From Firmicutes bacterium UBA994 (GTDB taxonomy: Bacteria > Bacillota > UBA994): a DNA stretch of 5,473 nucleotides. How positions within the stretch are numbered: the first letter of the stretch is position 1; the number at the start of each line of letters is the position of its first letter. The position numbers and the translations under genes are program-made. The notes beneath the pieces were generated by a model. That model worked only from the letters and a program-made list of their open reading frames with translations, made no database searches and was not told the origin of the DNA. Shown in pieces: positions 5,454 to 5,473 of the stretch. The stretch covers positions 1,542 to 7,014 of the forward strand of contig DBBC01000146.1 of NCBI GenBank assembly GCA_002292025.1, read 5' to 3'.

Positions 5454-5473
5454 CGCGATTTATACACTTTTTT

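Noticed and set aside
5447..5473. Terminator after the radical SAM gene
   Set aside because: GCGCTAGCGC at the stop codon gives only a three-base stem once a loop is allowed, and the terminal T-run is 11 bases away and cut by the window edge.

Overview
The window looks like a chromosomal segment from a Bacillota (Firmicutes) bacterium of the clostridial type with a moderately high GC content. The evidence is the gene order rpmE - DUF1385 membrane protein - prfA - prmC, a linkage known from clostridia, together with purine-rich Shine-Dalgarno sites, GTG/TTG starts, and an RF1 sequence that reads most like Bacillus/Clostridium homologues. This assignment is inference from gene content and remembered family sequences; no search was run.

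Minus strand, 2698 down to 1: a translation-related operon. A sigma-A-type promoter with an extended -10 (2670-2698) precedes rpmE (zinc-ribbon ribosomal protein L31). A perfect GC-rich inverted repeat (2399-2423) follows and may act as a terminator or attenuator. Next come a DUF1385/YqhQ-like membrane protein, prfA (peptide chain release factor 1), and prmC (the methyltransferase that modifies the release-factor GGQ glutamine), whose GTG start overlaps the prfA stop by four bases. prmC runs off the left edge. Its last visible stretch (1-99) is a degenerate pyrimidine-rich repeat that adds a Pro/Ser/Thr-rich segment exactly at the linker between the two PrmC domains.

Plus strand, 2811 to 4049: a divergently transcribed dicarboxylate/amino acid:cation symporter (GltP/DctA superfamily) with all the transport-site motifs, closed by a clear intrinsic terminator (4080-4111). 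The spacer between rpmE and the symporter (2638-2810) holds the rpmE promoter and a short palindromic REP-like stretch.

Plus strand, 4239 to 5453: a complete 404-residue radical SAM protein of a family I cannot assign to a reaction. It has a canonical CxxxCxxC cluster motif, several extra cysteines and a family-specific N-terminal region of about 150 residues. It is separated from the symporter by the terminator and has its own -10-like sequences, so it is probably an independent unit. Only 20 bases follow it.

The termination genes form one functional module: RF1 is made, and PrmC methylates its GGQ motif. The DUF1385 protein travels with them for unknown reasons. The two least ordinary items are the repeat-derived insert in prmC and the uncharacterised radical SAM protein.
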